Positions 47,438-61,382 of a stretch of DNA of 64,000 nt are shown here, one piece after another; within the stretch, counting starts at the first letter, position 1, and every line of letters begins with the position of its first letter. The notes under the pieces are model-generated. The model worked only from the letters and a program-made list of their open reading frames with translations. It was not told the origin of the DNA and did no database searches. This stretch comes from Zanthoxylum bungeanum. Taxonomy: Eukaryota; Streptophyta; Magnoliopsida; Sapindales; Rutaceae. The DNA lies in assembly GCA_019454045.1 (NCBI GenBank), contig SKCR01021103.1, positions 45,165 to 109,164 on the forward strand, read 5' to 3'. The translations under genes were made by a program, and so were the position numbers.

Positions 47438-49750
47438 ATGGTATTTTGAGCCATTTTGAGCATGAAACTTGTTTAGGGTTAAAATTGGGTAAAATCAATT
47501 TGAGCATGATTTGATGAAATTATGTGATTGAGTATGCTTGAATGATGTTTAATTGAGTTGGATATGATCAATTTCATGAAAATTGATTTGGAACAATTTT
47601 TCCGAAATTGGGTTGGCTTGGCCGAATTCCCTCTTGCCCTAAATGTCATGGAATTTTTTTTTTTTGATTTTGATCATTGGATGAGTTGAAATCATTTGGG
47701 AAATATTGATTTAGGATTCAATTGGATTGAAATCGGAATTGGACATAAAAACCCTACTATTGCCGTGACTTAGAAGCATGTAAAATGTGTTGATTTTGAT
47801 TCAATGTGTGTTGGACATGTGTTGATGATAATGAGCATAATTAATTGAGTGAATTAGTATTTTGGAAATATTAATTTGGTTAATTAATTATGGTATACAC
47901 TTGGTTAATTAATTATGAAATTTGGAATTTTGAAATTAAATTAATTGGGCTTAAATTTAGAATTGGGCTTGTAAGTTTGGTTTAGGCTAATTGGTTGGAT
48001 CCAATTGGGCCCAAAACCATATCCATAAAGTCCAATTATGACTTAATGGACCTTTAAAGTTTAATTGGGCCTAATGGGCCAAAATTGATTTCTAGGCTTA
48101 TGGGGTGATTCCTTGAATGGGCTTTGGTTGCCGAAGCCCACGCCTTAAGAAATTAATTGAAAGCCCATTGGACTTTAATTAAACGACATTGGATGTTTAT
48201 TGGGCTTTGAGACCCTTAACGATTAGATTTGGAATCTAAGTCGTAAAGGCACATTAACATGTGTAATTATTTAATTTAAAATTAAATATAGAATTAGTAT
48301 TAAATACAAATTGAATTGGATTTAATTTTATAGTTTATAATTCGTGAATTCGTACTTTAAGTACTTATTCGCAAAACGAGTTGGACTCGCGCAAAATCAA
48401 ATCGTTGTTCGAACATTGGATGATCATTAATTTTCAGATTAATTAATTGGATTAGAGTGATTGATAACATGCTTGTGTGAATACATGGATGCGTTGTATG
48501 AATAATGTATATCAGATGGATATTAGATGGGTGAGGGCAATTTTGGAAATTGTTGTAATAAATTTAGAATTTATTAATTGGACCTGAGTGTCCAACCTAT
48601 TACCTCTTGACTCTGTGTATTTCTCTTCTCACCTATTCCCCTCAATGTAAATGAGGTTTCTTTAGAAGTGTTATGTAATTGGGTAGAAGTAATAATTGTG
48701 CTAGCAGGAGAGAGGAAAGGGAGAGATTTGTTCTAGGAACAAAGTGTTTAAGTATCCATCCGCATATCATTGTTATATTTTATTTATACACGCCTTATTA
48801 TGTTTTTAGAATGCATGTTTAAGGGTGTATGATGATGAGACCTTAACAAAGATAATAAATTGGTTGCCAATTTACGCGAAAAAAACCCTCAAAATATATT
48901 AAGCATTTTTCCTTCCATTGAGTGATTACTACTCAAGATCCAAGACTGGTACTGGTTTGTTGGGCAAAGTCAAGACCTTTGTCCGTCACGGATGTGTTTG
49001 AATCATGAAGTCTTTGTTTTATATCGGTGTCTTGTCCAAGTTGTGATTTTTTGGCCAAAGTCAAGATCACTTCTTGTCCATCGACATTGATTACGAAGCT
49101 TTTCAAGGTCAATGGGTTCCGCTTAACTGGGATCATTAAGTTTGTTGTGCCAAAGCCAAGGCTTAGTTAATTCAGAGGAAAAAAGGTTAGGGAATATATT
49201 GCATATATTGGCATATATTAAATATATATTTCGGACTTGGACGTCCACCTACTGGATCTAGGAATTGGATGGGATCCAATTGATCTTAGAGATCTACCTA
49301 GTTAATTATCATACAATTTGTTGACCAAAGTCAAGATTGTGTGTTATTTAACAGGATCATAGCCCACTAGGAAACTAGGTTTCCCGAGTACTCAACAGAG
49401 GGTTAGAGGCTTGCCAAAAAATAGTAGGAGGCAAGTATTAGATTTGTAATTTCGTTTAGATACTTGCCATACGCGGTCATTTCAAATTTTTCGTCAATAA
49501 ATAAACATATTAGTTGGACTAATATTTAAACGTTGTTTTATTTAAACAGTTGGACTGTATTCAAACTATTTCAATAATAGTTGATTTTATAATTAGATTA
49601 TAGTAATCAATATAATTGAATTTAACCAATTAAATTATAGTTGATTATATACTTAGACTATAGTAATTATTATAATCCATAGTACACAAATCGTTGATTA
49701 AGTAGTTGGACTATTAGAATCAAGATAAACTGAAAGATTAACGTTTAGAA
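47438..49750 (+). other. Element C leader
   Basis: Collinear with the A leader: TTGGGCCTAATGGGCC-type motifs (47940-48190) and the TTTGTTGG(G/C)CAAAGTCAAG block at about 48957, 49048, 49141 (variant) and 49317. An antisense 67-codon frame (49136-48933) matches one in D. Confidence 0.75.
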
Positions 49751-52700
49751 CATAATCCTAGGTGAAAATGTATTTAAGCGGCTTTAATTTTCAGATTGGG
49801 AATAGAACTTCAGGATAGTCTTGAGAACCAAGAAGTTACTTTATTTGATAAAAGTGACTTCTTGGGCCTAAGCCTGGAGTTAAGCAAATAGTAGAGCATG
49901 ATCTTTGGAAGATTCATGTGATGATAACTTTAGTGCTTAATCTTTTATCCTTGCCATAATGACTCCTTAATTTCTTTGTCACAACTAAGGATTAGATCCT
50001 TAAACCATGATGTTGAAATTGAAGGATCTTCATAGATCTATTCTTAGATCATAGAAGCATTAATTGCAATAGAAAACTCTTGGAGAGTTAATGGCTATGC
50101 TCAAGGAAGACAAAGCCAAAGTTTGCAATAAAGCGAGAAGCGCAAGGCGCATCTTACTTCGACATTCTAGAAGGCCAAGGCTTGACCGAAGGCTTCTGGG
50201 GTGTGGAAAAGGGCAAAAGGAAAATCATCACAGTCTTCTATGAGGACAAATGACATATCCCAAAATGTCTGCCTAAACTATGGCAAATGGGGTCACTGAA
50301 GAGTGACTACCGTGTGGACAAGGCAGACATGAAGGAATATAAGAAAGGGCAAGGCTCTGACTTCAAGTATGTTTATCATAAACATGTTCACTGCTAGTAT
50401 TAAAATTGGATTTTAGGTACTAAGTGTGGTACATAAATATGTACTGATGGGCAGAATCTGCTTACTAGCAGGATACTGATTTCAGATGAGATTTATCTAC
50501 GAATTAGAAATGGGACGACAGTCGTTGTTTTTACCGTAGATACCTAAGTTTAGGAACTACCCTTAGGGTGTGTTCTTAAATTAGGGAACTGTTATAATGT
50601 AACTAGTTTGACTAGAAACATTATCTCTATATCGAGTATAACTCGTTGCGAGTATACCTTTATATTCTAGAACACTATAATGTTTTATTTTATAAAGATG
50701 ATATTGAGAAAAACACATTAGATGTGAATAACAGTATTTATATTTTGAATATAAATAAATCTCACACGTTATAACATGACAAACAAATAGCTCAAACTGA
50801 TTTAATCAGTTGGGAGTTATATATGGCATTGTTGTCTGGGACACAATTAAACAAGACTCGTATATCCACACTTTTGAAGAGTGGGGTACTAGGACAGATT
50901 TGATTCCATTCAAATGAAGTCTACGAATCTAGTTTATTGGGCAAAGTGCCTAAAACACTTTTTACTTGGTAAAAGTGTAAGTGCCACCGATCTGTTAGCC
51001 ATTGTTCATAGTGACGTAAGTGGGCCCATATCTAGCTAGGCTAGAGGTGGATATGAATATTTCGTGACCTTTACGGATGTGGCATCGCCTTTTGGTTATG
51101 TGTTTCCTTTGAAACACGAATCAGAAACTTTTACAGTTTCGACACGAAGTAGACAAACAGATCGGCTAAAGTATTTAACATCATGATTGGACCGTGATGA
51201 AAAATACTTAAGCAATAAGTTTCTCAAATACTTGAAAGAGTATAGTATTCTTTCAATGAGGACTCCTCCCGGAACACGTCAATTTGATGGTGTGTTCGAA
51301 CAGAGAAACCGAACCTTGTTGGACATAGTAAGGTTAATCATGAGTCGCTCTGAGCTATCATTTTCCTTCAAGGGATAAGCATTAAACAGTGCAATACTTA
51401 TTTTGAATAAGGTTCCATAAAAATCTGTTAGACAGAATTCATATTAGATATGAACAGGAAAGAAATTATGTTTCTCATTCCTGAATATTTGGGAATACAA
51501 GGCATACATTTGGATGATACCAAATTAAAACCCAAATTGGATAAGTGTCTATCTGTAATTGGTTGTCCTAAGGAAACCAAAGTATAGTACTTATATAACT
51601 CACAAGAGAACAATATAATTGTTGCTCACCATGCGGTTTTCCTAAGAGGAATACCTATATGCAGTGGTAAGTGAGAGGATAGTAAAACTCGATGAAAATC
51701 GGAGTAATACTATTCCTGGCACTGATTCTTTAATAGAACACAAATAGTTCATCAAGGATGAAACTAAACCAGTAATCTTCGAATACATAAGAACCGCGTA
51801 AGTTGGAGAGAGTCAGAAAACAACCTAGGGTATGGGTTTCTGATCTTACCTCGTAAATATGACAATCTTGTTGAGGAATACGAACTGACTACGTATGAGG
51901 AAGTGATACAAGGTATCGACTACCTATTTATGGCAAAGTGCCATAACGTCTGAGATGGATTCCATGTATATCAACCAAGTTTGGATACTAGTTGATGTAC
52001 CGTAAGGCATTGTGCCTATTGGTACTATGTAAGTCTTCAAGAAAGACATATATGGAAGGCAACATACCACGTACTAAGCTAGACTTGTAACGAAAATGTA
52101 TCGTTATCAACATTGTGTCGATTACGATGAAGCCTTTTACCTATTGCCATGGTAAATCCATTTGGGTAATGCTTACTGATGCTGCATGTTTCATTTATGA
52201 AATGTGGCAGCTGTACGTCAAAATCGCTTTCCTTAAACGGAAACCTTTTGGAGGATGTTTACAACATCCTGACGATTTTGTCATACAATAACAAGCAAAC
52301 AAGGTTTGCGAGTTAATTCGATCCATGTATGGATTGAAGCAAGCATTGGGTTCTTGGAACTCTCGCTTTGATGTAATTATACTGGTATATGATTTAATTC
52401 AAAACGAAAATAATTCTTGTGTATATAAGGAGGTTAGTGGGAGCGCATTGACAGTGAATGTCCTAAATAAGATGATATGTCATTTCTTGGAAATGATATT
52501 CCCATAATACAAATCGGTGAAAGCTTGGCTTTCATGAAAAATCTCTGTAGAATTCTTGGAAGAGACAACCTTTATTCTAGGAATAAAGATCTACTGGGAT
52601 AGATCAAAAGATTGTTAGTACTCTCCGAGAACTCGTGCATTGAAAAAATATACGTAGCCTTGTGTCTCATACGTTTTGAGCATATGGAGTCACAATCAGG

Positions 52701-53250
52701 TCAATCCAAGTGATAGTCATTGGATTGATATTAAGAACATCCTCTAGTATCTTGGATGAACTAAGGATGCTGTCTTATACTATGGAGAAGGAGAACTTGA
52801 AGTGACTAGGTTCACTACTGCAAGTTTCCAAACCGCCAAAGATGACTATAAGTCACAAAACGGTACTATATAGTTTGAATAACGGAACAATAAAGCTGGA
52901 AATCTTCCAAGCAAGATACTGTTACCGAATAAACAACGAAAGCGGAACTTTGCTGCAACTGTCGCAGCATATATAGCATTTTAGATCTAAAAAATTCTAA
53001 TTAGATTATATATAATTCTGTTAGCAGCTGAGCTAGGCTACAATATAGGCTAAAGAATTAACGGTCTCATCAACAATCCGATATGTACTTCATATGATTT
53101 CATCTGATTCGTCAGATCATACATCGTGGCGATGTGATGATCAAAAAATCGCATCAGATGATAACCTTATAAATCCACTGACGAAAGCTGTTTCTCAGCA
53201 GAAGTTTGAGCCACCCGTACATAGTTCAGGTGTAAGACATCTGAGTGATT
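49751..53250 (+). pseudogene. Element C fossil gag-pol
   Basis: gag about 49780-50385, with a decayed zinc knuckle (ends ...DYR where A and B have DCR); protease about 50405-50560 with DSG lost; integrase about 50700-51850, with an open piece 51187-51378 (TPPGTRQFDGVFEQRNRT); RT about 51900-52680, with MYGLKQALGSWN (52325) and no intact YVDD; RNase H about 52690-53250. Stops or shifts interrupt every domain. Integrase TAG 51037-51039 and TAA 51376-51378 are at the same codons as in D and E. No functional product is possible. Confidence 0.85.
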
Positions 53251-53272
53251 GACTATAGGCCAAGTGAGAGAT

Positions 53273-54993
53273 TGTTGGACAATTATGACCCATAGCATCA
53301 CTATTTGTACAGATCATGGTGTTGTTGTACAAATTAACTATGTGACAAAGGAAATTACACTTTTATCATTTGTAATTGGATTACCAAGATATAAATAAAT
53401 GATAGAAGGTCATTATGATTAGTTCCGGATTGAGATGATATGAGACAGTATCAATCCACGAAGGTTTAATCATTAAATACCCCTAGTCGTAGTATTATCG
53501 AGATTGGACATCGGTAATGCGGAATAGACTAGTATTACACTTATGCGTGTTGTGGGAGCATAACGGCATAGTTCTCATATATTTGGGTATTGGATACTCA
53601 TGCAAGTGTAATAGGAGGTTGTGTTTTACCGATGGTAAGAAAACAGCTTCACTCTGGATAGACCCCTCAGAATTCCATTGGTAGTATAACTATGTGTCTA
53701 TTGAAGTCCGAATCAGAGTAGGTGTATTTGGTCTTAACCTGAGACTTGCACCGCTAATACTTGCGACAATCAATATACTTTGGTTTTGGTCGTCCAGAGG
53801 CTTTAACATGTTCTATGTACGCCTCTTCTGGGTATATTGAGAATCGTAGTGTATTGGGTGTGATGTCAAGATGGAAGTATCACTTCAGTTATAGTGGAGA
53901 TGATGATCACATAGGATACGGAACTAGTACTCTTAAGTACTGCAGTCATCGGTATAATATGACTATGTCATGTTTTTCCGATAATAGAGACTAGTTACTA
54001 GACATCCGATATATGCTTCGTATGAGGCAAACACTATTCAGCCCCATGGCTTGCACGTTAACATCCGATACTGGATCGAAATACACAATACTACGTATAC
54101 TACGCCTGATATAGATCACATATTCCAGTAAGAATATTTCTGGAGAATTGGGTAGGCACGGTGCTTTGCTAGAAGTCAACCACATCTTGTAAATCGATAA
54201 AAACGTAGTACTAGATGCGTACGTATTCGGATAGTCCGATAACCGGATTTACTGCCAACATATCCGTGGATCTCATGGGTCGCTTCCCGAAAATTCACCG
54301 ATGACGTATGACTCGTATTTTATTAATCTGGGATTAATTAGATGAGAGAGAAAATTAATTTGGGATTAGTTGCGGAGATATTTATCTGGGATAAAATATT
54401 ATTAAAAGAGAGAGAACGATTAATTTGGAATTAATCGAAAAAAAATTAATATATTCGATATATTAAACGAAATTGGATTTTGACGCGAATTAAAATTAGA
54501 TTTTTATTCGGGCGAACTGAGTTAATTTAGAATTAATTCGTTAGCGACGTGAATAGTAATTTTACTAGGCATAATTATTTAATTAAATTTGATTTAATTA
54601 CGCCACAATGGAAAATTCGTTAATTTGGAATTAGCGAATCCGAGCCCAGGAGTATTTGCCGGCGCACTCGCATTTCGAATTCAAGTGCGGTCCACAAGTC
54701 ATATCTAACGTCAAATCATTAGTCACTTTGATTGATGTGATGTCTAGTCACTTTGAGTGATTGAAAACATGTCACTTTTAATGTGAATAGTTGATGGGGT
54801 GGTTGAAGACTTAAAGTCTTATACCAAATCTTGGATTTGATTTTTTTTTTTTGTATTAGTTTATAAAAACAAAATACAAAACACATCATCCTCTCTCCTC
54901 TCCCTATGTATTCGGCCATGAGGCCTTTCTTCTTCATCTCTCCCATTTTGGCACTTGGTGCTATTTTCTTCAACATCTTGGCTTGGCCGAGAG
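53273..54993 (+). repeat. 3' LTR of element C (5' portion)
   Basis: Starts TGTTGGACAATTATG after the AAGTGAGAGAT tract and follows the C 5' LTR to GGCTTGGCCGAGAG at 54993, where element E begins. The remainder lies beyond the window. Confidence 0.88.
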
Positions 54994-57031
54994 TGTTGGA
55001 TAATTATGACCCATAGCATCACTATTTGTACAGAACATGGTGTTGTTGTACAAATTAACTATGTGACAAAGGAAATTTTTCTTTTTATCATTTGTAATTG
55101 GATTACTAAGATATATAAATGATAGAAGGTCCATATGATTAGTTCCGGATTGAGATGATATGAGACAACATCAATCCATAAAGGTTTAATCATTAAACAT
55201 CCCTAGTTGTAGTATTATCGAGATTGGACATCGGTAATACAGAATAGACTAGTATTGCACTTGTGCGCGTTGTGGGAGCATAACAGCATAGTTCTCATAT
55301 ATTTAAGTATTGGATACTTATGCAAGTGCGATAGGAGGTTTTGTATTACCGATGGTACGGAAAACAGCTTCGCTCTGGATAGACCCCGTGGAATCCAATT
55401 GGTAATATGTATATGTGTCCATGGAAGTCCGCTTCAGGGTAGGTGTATTTGGTCTTAACCTGAGACTTGCACCGCTAATACTTGCGACAATCAATATACT
55501 TTGGTTTTGATTGTCCAGGGCTTTAACCGGTTCTGTGTACGCCTCTTCTGGGTATATTGAGAATCGTAGTGTATTTGGTGTGATGTCAAGATGGAAGAAT
55601 CACTCCAGTCATAGTGGAGATGATGATCACGTAGGATACGGAACTGGTGCTCTTTTATGCTGCAGCTATCGGGATAATATGACTAGGTCATGTTTATCCG
55701 ATTATAGAGAATAGTTACCAGAGATCCGATATGTGCTTCGTACGGGACAGACACATTCCCAGCCCCAGGCCTTACACGTGACCATCTGATACTGGATCGA
55801 TATACACAATACTTTGTATACTACGCCTGACATAGATCGTATATTCCTTTAAGAATATTTCTGGAGAATTGGGTTGGCAAGGCGCTTTGCTAGAAGCCAC
55901 ACCTTGTCTTGTAAATCGGTAAAAACGTAGTACTAGGTACGTACGTGTTCGGATAGTCCGACGACCGTATTTACTGCCAACATATCCGGAGATCTCATGG
56001 GTCGCTTCCCAAAAATTCACCGATGACGTATGACTCGCACTTTATTAATCTGGGATTAATTAGATGAGAGAGAAAATTAATTTGGGATTAATTACGGAGA
56101 TATTTTATCTGGGATAAAATATTATTTAAAGAGAGAGAACGATTAATTTGGAATTAATCGATAAAATAATATATTCGATATATTAAACGAAATTGAATTT
56201 CGACGCGAAATTAAAATCGAATTTTAATTCGGGCAAATGAGTTAATTTAGAATTAATTCGTAAGCGACGTGAATAGTAATTTTACTAGGCATAATTATTT
56301 AATTAAATTTGATTTAATTACGTCGCATCGGAAAATTTGTTAATTCAAAATTAGCGAATCCGAACCCGGAAGTGTTTGCGGGGCAGCTCACATTTCGAAT
56401 CGAGTTGGGCCCACAAGTCACATCAAGCGTCAAATCATTAGTCATTCTTGTGATGTAAGTCACATCACTTTTAGCGATTGACACAATGTCACTATTCATG
56501 ATTGATGTAAGTGGTTGGAAAGCATTTGATGGCTTAAAAGACATATATCATTATTTTAATAAATGGTATTTGACTTTCAAATTTTTGTGTATTTGATATA
56601 CAAAACACACACAACTCCCACCTCTCTCCCTCCCTCATGTATTCGGCCAAGAGGCCATTTCTCTATTCTCTCCCTTTTGCCTTTTGAAGCCATTTTTCTT
56701 CTTAATTCTTACTTGGCCGAGAACTAGAAGGAAGCATATGATGATTTTGTTGCAAAATCAAGAGTGCTAGCACCATTAGAGGCATACAAGGTGATAGGGA
56801 AACCATCTAATGAGCATGAAATCACCATTATTGAAGCTTGGAGCTTGGAGCACAAATAGAGGACAAACATCCACCTTGGCCGAGAGCTTCACTCAAAGGA
56901 ATAAAAAGTTTTGTTCTTCGTCGCTTCCAATCCGATCAATGTAAGTATGTTTCCGCCATATTTCTTTGAGTATTCGCATATGATTTTCATTGCTTGATTT
57001 GTTCCCGGGCCCTAGTAGTAGAAACCCAACA
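54994..57031 (+). repeat. 5' LTR of element E
   Basis: Starts TGTTGGATAATTATGACCC, ends AGAAACCCAACA. Shares the palindrome array (about 56040-56350) and GTCACATC repeats (about 56415-56470). Confidence 0.9.
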
Positions 57032-57032
57032 A

Positions 57033-57044
57033 TGGTATCAGAGC
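57033..57044 (+). other. Primer binding site of element E
   Basis: TGGTATCAGAGC, one base after the LTR; unchanged initiator tRNA-Met complement despite the dead pol. Confidence 0.9.
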
Positions 57045-59350
57045 GGATTTGAGCATGAAAATTGACTTAGGGTTAAAATTGGGTAAAATGGATTTGAGCA
57101 TGATTTGATGAAATTATTTGATTGAGTATGCTTGAATGATGTTTAATTGAAGTTGGATGTGATCAATTTCATGAAAATTGATTTGGAATAATTTTCCCCA
57201 ATATATAAGGCTTGGCCGAAAGTTGGACTGCCCTATGTCATGATAATTTTTTGATTTTGATTCATTGGATGAGTTGGAATCATTTGGGTAATGTTGATTT
57301 AGGATTTAATTGGATTGGATTTGGAATCGGATATGTAAAACCCTAAATTGTCGCGGACTAAGAAGCATGAAAATGATATGATTTTTTGATTTAAATGTGT
57401 TGGACATGTGTTGATGATAATGAGCATGATTAATTATGTAAATTGATGTTTTGGAAATGTCCTCACACTTGAGTAATTAAATTGTGAAATTGGAATTTTG
57501 GAATTTAATTAATTGGGCCAAATTTGGAATTGGACTTGTAATTGTTGGATTTGGGCCTTATGGACTTGGTTGGGCCAAGTAGGTTTGGGCCAAATGGATT
57601 GGATCCATATTGGGCCTAGACCACGCCATAAAGTTCAAATTTGATATATTGGTCCTTTAAGTTTAATTGGGCCTAATAGGCCTAAATTGATTTCTAGGCT
57701 TATGGGGTTATTCCTTGATTGAGGTTTGGTTGCCGTAGCCCATGCCTTAAGAAATTAATTGAAAGCCTATTGGACTTTAATTGAACACATTAGATGTTAT
57801 CGGGCTTTGAGACCCGTTAGACTAGATTAGGAATCTAAGTCATTAAAGGCACATTTAAAGTGTAATTATTTAATTTCGAATTAAATATGAATTAGTATTG
57901 AATACATATTAAATTGGATTTAATGTTGTAGTTTAATATAATTCAAGAATTCGTACTTTGAGTACTATTCGCAAAACGAGTTTGACTCATGCAAATCAAA
58001 TCGTTGTTTGAACATTGGATGGTCATTAATATTCAGATTAATTAATTGGATTAGATTGATTGATAACATGCTTTGTGTGAATACATGGATGTGATGCATG
58101 AATAATGAATATCGAATGGATATTAGCTGGGTTAGGGCAATTTTGGAAATTATTGTAATAAATTTAGAATTTATTAAATTGGACCTGCGTGTCCAGCCTA
58201 TTACCTCATTTCTCATTGTATTTCCCTTCTCACCTATTCCCCTCAATGTAAATGAGGTTTCTTTAGAAGTGTTATGTAATTGGGTAGAAGTTGTGCTAGC
58301 GGGAGAGAGGAAAGGGAGAGATTTGTCTAGGAACAGCGTTTTAAGTATCCATCCGCATATATTATTATTTTATTCTTACGCGCCTTATTATGCTTTTAGA
58401 ATGCATGTTTAAGGGTGTATGATGATGAGACCTTAACAAAGATAATATAATTGGTTGCCAATTTAAGCGAAAAAACCCTCAAAATATATTAAGCGTTTTT
58501 CCTTCCATTGAGTGATTCTTACTCAAGATCCAAGATTGACACTGGTTTGTTGGCCAAAGTCAAGACCTTTGTCCATCGCGGATGTGTTTGAATCATGAAG
58601 GCTTTGTTCCATATCGGTGTCTTGTCCAAGTTGTTGATTTGTTGGCCAAAGTCAAGATCACTTCTTGTCCATCGGCATTGATTACGAAGCTTTCCAAAGT
58701 CAATGGGTTCCGCTTACTGGGATCATTAAGTTTGTTGTGCCAAAGCCAAGGCTTATTGATTCAGAGGAAAAAGGTTAGGCAATATATTGGATATATTGGC
58801 ATATATAGGATATATGTTTCGGACTTGGATGTCCACCTACTGGATCTAGGAATTGGATGGGATCCAATTGATCTTAGAGATCTACCTAGTTAAATATCAT
58901 ATAATTTGTTGGCCAAAGTCAAGATTGTGTGTTATTTCACGGAATCCTAACCCACTAGGAAACTAGGTTTCCCGAGTACTCAACAGAGGGTTAGAGGATC
59001 GCCGAAAAATAGTGGGAGGCAAGTATTAAATTGTAATTTCGTTTAAGATACTTGCCATAACGCTCATTTCATTATTCATCAAAATAAATATATCAGTTGG
59101 ACTAATATCAATTGTTGTTTTAATTAAACAGTTGGACTGCATTCAAACTACTCAATTTATAGTTGATTTTATACTTGGATTATATTAATCAATATAATTG
59201 AATTTAACAATTAAAAGTATAGTTGATTATATAGTTGGACTATAGTAATCATTATATACAAATGTACCTTAAATGGTTTATTAAATAGTTGGACTATTAG
59301 AATCAATATAAAAACTGAAAGATTGAGCATTTAAAACATAATCTTCGATG
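57045..59350 (+). other. Element E leader
   Basis: Collinear with the leaders of A, C and D, with TTGGGCC motifs (57510-57800) and the GTTGGCCAAAGTCAAG block at about 58549, 58641, 58734 (variant) and 58908. The short frames at 58098-58412 and 58582-58893 are not conserved in reading frame with the other copies. Confidence 0.7.
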
Positions 59351-61382
59351 AAAATGTATTTAAATGGTTTAATTTTCAAATTGGGAATAATACCTCAAGA
59401 TAGTCTTGAAAAACCGAGAAGTTATTTTATTTGATAAAATGACATCTCGGGCCTAATCTCGGAGTTAAGCAAATAGTAGAGCATGATATTTGGAAGATAC
59501 ATGGGATGATAACTTTAGTGCTTAATCTGTTATCCTTGCCAAGATGACTCCTTAATTTCGTCGTCATAACTAAGGATTAGATCTTTAAACCATGATGTTG
59601 AAATTGAAGGATCTTCATAGGTCTATACTTAGATCTTAGAAGCATTTATTGCAATAGAAAACTCTTGGAGAGTTAATGGCTATGCTCAAGGAGACAAAGC
59701 CAAAGTTTGCAAAAGGGCAAGAAGCGCAAGGCGCATCTTACTTCGATATCCCAGAAGACCAAGGCTTGGCTGAAGGCTTCTGGGATGTGAAAAGAGCAAA
59801 GGAAAAGTCATCTCAGTCTTCTAAGAAGACAAATGACATATCCCAAGATGTCTGCTAATAATGTGGCAAACGGGGTTACTGGAAGCGTGACTACCGTATG
59901 GACAAAGCAGACATGAAGGAATAGAAGAAAGGGCAAGGCTCTGACTTCAAGTATGTTTGTCATAAACATGTTCGCTACTAGTATTAAAATTGGATTTTAG
60001 ATACTGGATAGTGGTACATAAATATATATACTGATTTGCAGCATCTGCTGATAAGAAGGATACTGACTTCAGATGAGATCGCTCTGCGAGTCAGAAACGG
60101 GACGAGAGTCGCTGTTTTAACCGTAGAAACCTAAGTTTAGGAACTACCATTCGGGTGTGTACTTAAATTAGGAAACTGTTATAATATAACTAGTTTGTCT
60201 AGAAACACTATCTTTATATCGAGTATAACTCGTTGCGAGTATACCTTTATATTCTAGAACACTAAAGTGTTTTATTCTATAAAGATGATATTGAGATAAA
60301 CACATTAGATGTGAATAAAAGTATTTATATTTTGAATATAAATAAATCTCAAACATATAACATGACAAACAAATAGCTCAAACTGATTTGATCAGATAAC
60401 TTATATGTGGCAGTGTTGTTCTGGACACATAAACAAGACTCGTATATCCACACTTTTGAAGAGTGGGTACTAGGGCGGATTTGATTCTATTCAAATGATG
60501 TCTACGAATCTAGTTAGTTTTGGGCAAAGTGCCTAAAATACCTTTTACTTGGTAAAAGTGTAAGTGTCATCGATCTGTTAGCTCTCGTTCATAGTGACGT
60601 AAGTGGGCCCATATCTAGCTAGGCTAGAGGTGGATAATAATACTTTGTAACCTTTACGGATGTGGCATCGCGTTATGGTTATGTGATTCTTTAAGAAACA
60701 CAAATCAGAAACTTTCAGAAAGTTTCGACACGAAGTATACAAACAGATCGGCTAAAGTATTAAACCGTCACTGTAAGACCGAGATGAAAAATACTTAAGC
60801 AATAAGATTCTCGACTACTTGAAAGAGTATAGTATTCTTTCAATGAGGACTCCTCTAGGAACACATCCAATTTGACGGTGTGTCCGAACAGAGAAACCGA
60901 ACTAAGTTAGACACAGTACGGTTAATCATGAGTCGCTCTGAGATGCCATTTTCCTTCAAAGGGATAAACATTAACAGTGCAATACTTATTTTGAATAAGG
61001 TTCCATGAAATTCTGTTATACAGAATTCATATTAGATATGAACAGGAAAGAAATCGGGTTCTTTCTTTCATTCTGAATATTTGAGAATGCTAGGCATACG
61101 TTTGGATGATACCATAACTAGAACCCAAATAGGATAAGTGCCTATCTGTAATGGTTATCCTAGGGAAACCCAAGTATAGCACTTATTAAACTCATAAGAG
61201 AACAATTTAATTGTTGATTCCCTGCGGTTTCCTAAGAGGAATACCTATTGCTTAGTGGTAAGTAGGAGGATAGTAAATCTCGATGAAAATCGGAGTAATA
61301 TTATTCTAGGCACCAATTCCTTAATGGAACACAAACAGTTCATCAAGGATGAGGAACTGTACCATAATATCCAATACACAGA
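59351..61382 (+). pseudogene. Element E fossil gag-pol (truncated by F)
   Basis: gag about 59380-59960 with a knuckle trace ending ...DYR, the same Cys-to-Tyr change as in C. The protease region near 59990 reads LDTG followed by a TAG. Integrase about 60390-61250 carries TAG 60620-60622 and TAA 60965-60967, the same two codons as in C and D. The frame is lost throughout. The sequence ends at ACAGA, where F starts. Confidence 0.82.

Larger units (their letters stand above)
54994..61382 (+). mobile_element. Ty1/copia element E, interrupted by F
   Basis: 5' LTR 54994-57031 (2038 bp, TG...CA), intact primer site TGGTATCAGAGC 57033-57044, leader to about 59340, fossil gag-pol about 59360-61382, then cut by element F in the integrase-RT region. 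Inserted into the C 3' LTR; the left flank GAGAG (54989-54993) is the expected target copy. The right half of E lies beyond the window. Confidence 0.88.

Noticed and set aside
53273..57031. Tandem pair of LTRs from one element
   Set aside because: The first copy stops mid-LTR at 54993 and the second begins with its own TG and has its own primer site; they are C's 3' LTR and E's 5' LTR.
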